The translations under genes were made by a program, and so were the position numbers. A stretch of DNA of 6,915 bases from Pseudomonadota bacterium (lineage in GTDB: Bacteria; Myxococcota; Polyangia; GCA-2747355; JACKDQ01): contig JAUVBO010000135.1 in the NCBI GenBank assembly GCA_030591195.1, forward strand, positions 1-6,915, written 5' to 3'. The notes under the pieces are model-generated. The model was given only the letters and a program-made list of their open reading frames with translations. It was not told the origin of the DNA and did not search any database. Positions 5,742 to 6,915 of the stretch are shown here, one piece after another. The stretch's first letter is position 1. Every line of letters begins with the position of its first letter.

Positions 5742-6503
5742 CTACGGACGGTCCGTGGTGGCCAGCTCCGCCAGGGCGCCATCGCGCTGCTCGAAGGCCT
5801 TGTCTCGGTCCTTCTCGAGCTGAACCTTCTCGCCCCGCAGGTCGCTGACCTGCTGCCTGAGGGCGGCGACCTCGTGACGCAGCTCTGAGGCCTCGCTGCG
5901 GAGCTCGCCGCGCACGGCCGCGGCCGCGCCGGTGAGCTTCTTCTCCCGCTGGCGAAGCTGGCCGACCTCGCCGGTGAGCGTCTTCTCCCGCTGGCGAAGC
6001 TGGCCGACCTCGCCGGTGAGCGTCTTCTCCCGCTGGCGTCGCCCGTCGGCCTCGCCGGCCATCTTCTGCTGCTGCTGACGAAGCTCTTCGATCTTGGTCG
6101 CCAGCAGCTCGCGCTCGGCGCTGAGCCCATCGCGTTCGTTGGCCAGCTCCTGCTCGCGCTCGAGAGCCTGGGCGAGCTGCTGTGAGAGATCCTCACCGCC
6201 GACGGCCGTCGGCTCCTCCGACTCGTCGGTGAGGTCGTGCTCGAGCGCCCCTGCGGTCTCCTGCTCGACCGTCGCCGCTCGCGCCTCGGCGGCAGCCAGG
6301 GCCCCGCGCAGCTCGTCGAGCTGACCCTCGAGCTGCTCGCGCGCCCGTCGGTGCTGGTCTTCCATCTCGTGGCCCAGTCGCGCCGCGGCATCGGTCGCGA
6401 CGCCACCCTGGCGCTCGCGCCGGACGCCCGCTAGCAGGCCCGCGATGAAGAACGCCGCGGCGCCGAGCAGGGAGACAAGCGCGAAGGTGGTGGTGATGCT
6501 CAT
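5742..6503 (-). CDS. Membrane-anchored coiled-coil protein with internal 14-residue repeats
   Basis: The product is 253 residues. One N-terminal hydrophobic helix (about 7-26) is followed by V-R-R-E-R-Q, so it is probably an uncleaved anchor with N-terminus outside and the long C-terminal part in the cytoplasm by the positive-inside rule. A largely helical, charged region with heptad spacing runs from about 45 to 245, broken by an acidic stretch at about 88-105 (D-L-T-D-E-S-E-E-P). Residues 157-198 are three 14-residue repeats, two identical (Q-R-E-K-T-L-T-G-E-V-G-Q-L-R) and one diverged. No enzymatic motif is visible. Low-complexity coiled coils match many unrelated proteins, so no function is assigned. 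It lies 22 bp downstream of the OmpA-family gene on the same strand, with only a weak AAAGGG 13 nt before the ATG, suggesting an operon with some coupling. A role linking envelope layers or scaffolding is speculation. Confidence 0.8.
   Translation of the reverse strand: MSITTTFALVSLLGAAAFFIAGLLAGVRRERQGGVATDAAARLGHEMEDQHRRAREQLEGQLDELRGALAAAEARAATVEQETAGALEHDLTDESEEPTAVGGEDLSQQLAQALEREQELANERDGLSAERELLATKIEELRQQQQKMAGEADGRRQREKTLTGEVGQLRQREKTLTGEVGQLRQREKKLTGAAAAVRGELRSEASELRHEVAALRQQVSDLRGEKVQLEKDRDKAFEQRDGALAELATTDRP
5744..5756. repeat. Interrupted palindrome at the convergent end of the barrel and coiled-coil genes
   Basis: ACGGAC (5744-5749) and GTCCGT (5751-5756) flank a single G. It covers the last codons and part of the stop of the coiled-coil gene, 26 bp after the barrel gene stop. 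No T-run follows on either strand, so a terminator role is unproven. Confidence 0.3.
5941..6059. repeat. 42-bp tandem repeat in the coiled-coil gene
   Basis: Two perfect 42-bp copies (5941-5982 and 5983-6024) are followed by a third (from 6025) that matches for the first 14 bases and then diverges. The end of a related unit precedes the first copy (about 5927-5940). Each unit encodes 14 residues, i.e. two heptads, so copy-number change keeps both the frame and the coiled-coil register. Confidence 0.9.
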
Positions 6504-6525
6504 CGTTCAACCAATGCCCTTTCGG

Positions 6526-6915
6526 TCACCGCCGCCAGCTCAATTCGACCCGCCGGTTGCGCGCCCAGGCGTCGCGACTTCCGCCCCTTGCCAGGGGACG
6601 ACGCTCGCCGAAGCTCTCGATGATCACCCGTCGTGGCGAGATCCGCTTCAACCTCAAGTGATAGACGATGGACTGGCTGCGCTGCTGGCTCAGCCGATGA
6701 TTGTAGCCGGCTCCGCCGCGGCTGTCGGCGTGACCGCGAACCACCAGCCGCAACGCCGGGTCGCGGGTCATCTCCGCCGCCACCGCGTCGAGCAGCTTGG
6801 TGTAACGGGGGCTGAGCCAGACCATCGCGGTGCCGAAACGCACCTTCGCTGGCAGCAGCTTCCCCTCCCCGACCGCCGTCACATCGGGCGCCGCAGCCAC
6901 CGCCGCGTCGGGCGC
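6526..6915 (-). CDS. OmpA-family C-terminal peptidoglycan-binding domain protein, 5' truncated
   Basis: The frame is open to the right edge, so only the last 129 residues are visible; a GTG at 6900 is an internal Val codon in an Ala/Pro-rich linker rather than a clear start. From about residue 22 the sequence is an OmpA-like domain: the V-R-F-G strand, G-H-A-D-S-R-G (61-67), N-H-R-L-S-Q-Q-R (72-79), F-G-E-R-R-P-L, and N-R-R-V-E-L near the C-terminus. Asp64 and Arg79 occupy the positions that in OmpA bind diaminopimelate of peptidoglycan. The product should tie the outer membrane, or a lipid anchor, to the wall; the missing N-terminus could be a barrel, a lipobox or a transmembrane segment. 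It is upstream of the coiled-coil gene with a 22 bp gap, probably in one operon. Confidence 0.92.
   Translation of the reverse strand, partial: APDAAVAAAPDVTAVGEGKLLPAKVRFGTAMVWLSPRYTKLLDAVAAEMTRDPALRLVVRGHADSRGGAGYNHRLSQQRSQSIVYHLRLKRISPRRVIIESFGERRPLARGGSRDAWARNRRVELSWRR

Noticed and set aside
5927..6059. CRISPR-like array
   Set aside because: The 42-bp units are directly adjacent with no spacers and are in frame with a coiled-coil protein, so this is a coding tandem repeat.
5486..6406. 306-codon open frame on the minus strand
   Set aside because: It is an alternative frame of the coiled-coil gene rich in Ser/Arg, with repeats that are only the 42-bp repeat read out of frame, and it runs into the barrel gene.

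Overview
This 6.9 kb window comes from a high-GC, Gram-negative chromosome. The evidence is secreted lipoproteins with lipobox cysteines, a periplasmic YceI protein, an OmpA-type peptidoglycan-binding domain and a probable outer-membrane beta-barrel. Strong G/C bias at third codon positions, an 'ACGDD'-type lipoprotein start, LVIVD-repeat propellers and M15/DUF882 peptidases together fit Myxococcota or related former Deltaproteobacteria. That placement is an inference; there is no rRNA or other marker gene. Nearly every gene encodes a cell-envelope protein.

Layout. (1) 2-478, plus strand: the C-terminal end of an M15-type (DUF882/YcbK-like) murein peptidase, cut by the left edge. It is followed 17 bp later by a small lipoprotein (496-1074). 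(2) 1206-3161, plus strand: the main feature of the window, a 651-residue lipoprotein read through an in-frame TGA at 2838-2840. Upstream of the TGA lie an LVIVD-type beta-propeller and an Ig-like domain. Downstream, in the same frame, is the rest of a thioredoxin-fold (redoxin) domain. The TGA falls exactly where the active-site cysteine should be, giving a U-P-I-C motif, and a hairpin fitting the bacterial SECIS rules begins just after it. I read this as a selenocysteine-containing surface redox protein. Ordinary gene callers would split it into a 'complete' lipoprotein and a short orphan fragment. (3) 3167-4720, minus strand: a polytopic membrane protein directly abutting and downstream of a secreted YceI-family protein, with no bases between the stop and start codons. 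(4) 4721-4949: a divergent promoter region. (5) 4950-5717, plus strand: a signal-peptide protein that is probably an outer-membrane beta-barrel. (6) 5742-6915, minus strand: a membrane-anchored coiled-coil protein with a 42-bp tandem repeat, downstream of an OmpA-family protein cut by the right edge.

How they fit together. The window is a patchwork of short envelope operons separated by convergent or divergent junctions. Murein hydrolase, OmpA-like anchor, coiled coil and barrel all point to the wall and outer membrane. The Sec redoxin lipoprotein would bring a strong thiol/selenol redox centre to the same compartment. It depends on SelA, SelB, SelD and tRNA-Sec encoded elsewhere in the genome; none is in this window. 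I found no tRNA, rRNA, CRISPR array, insertion sequence or phage gene.
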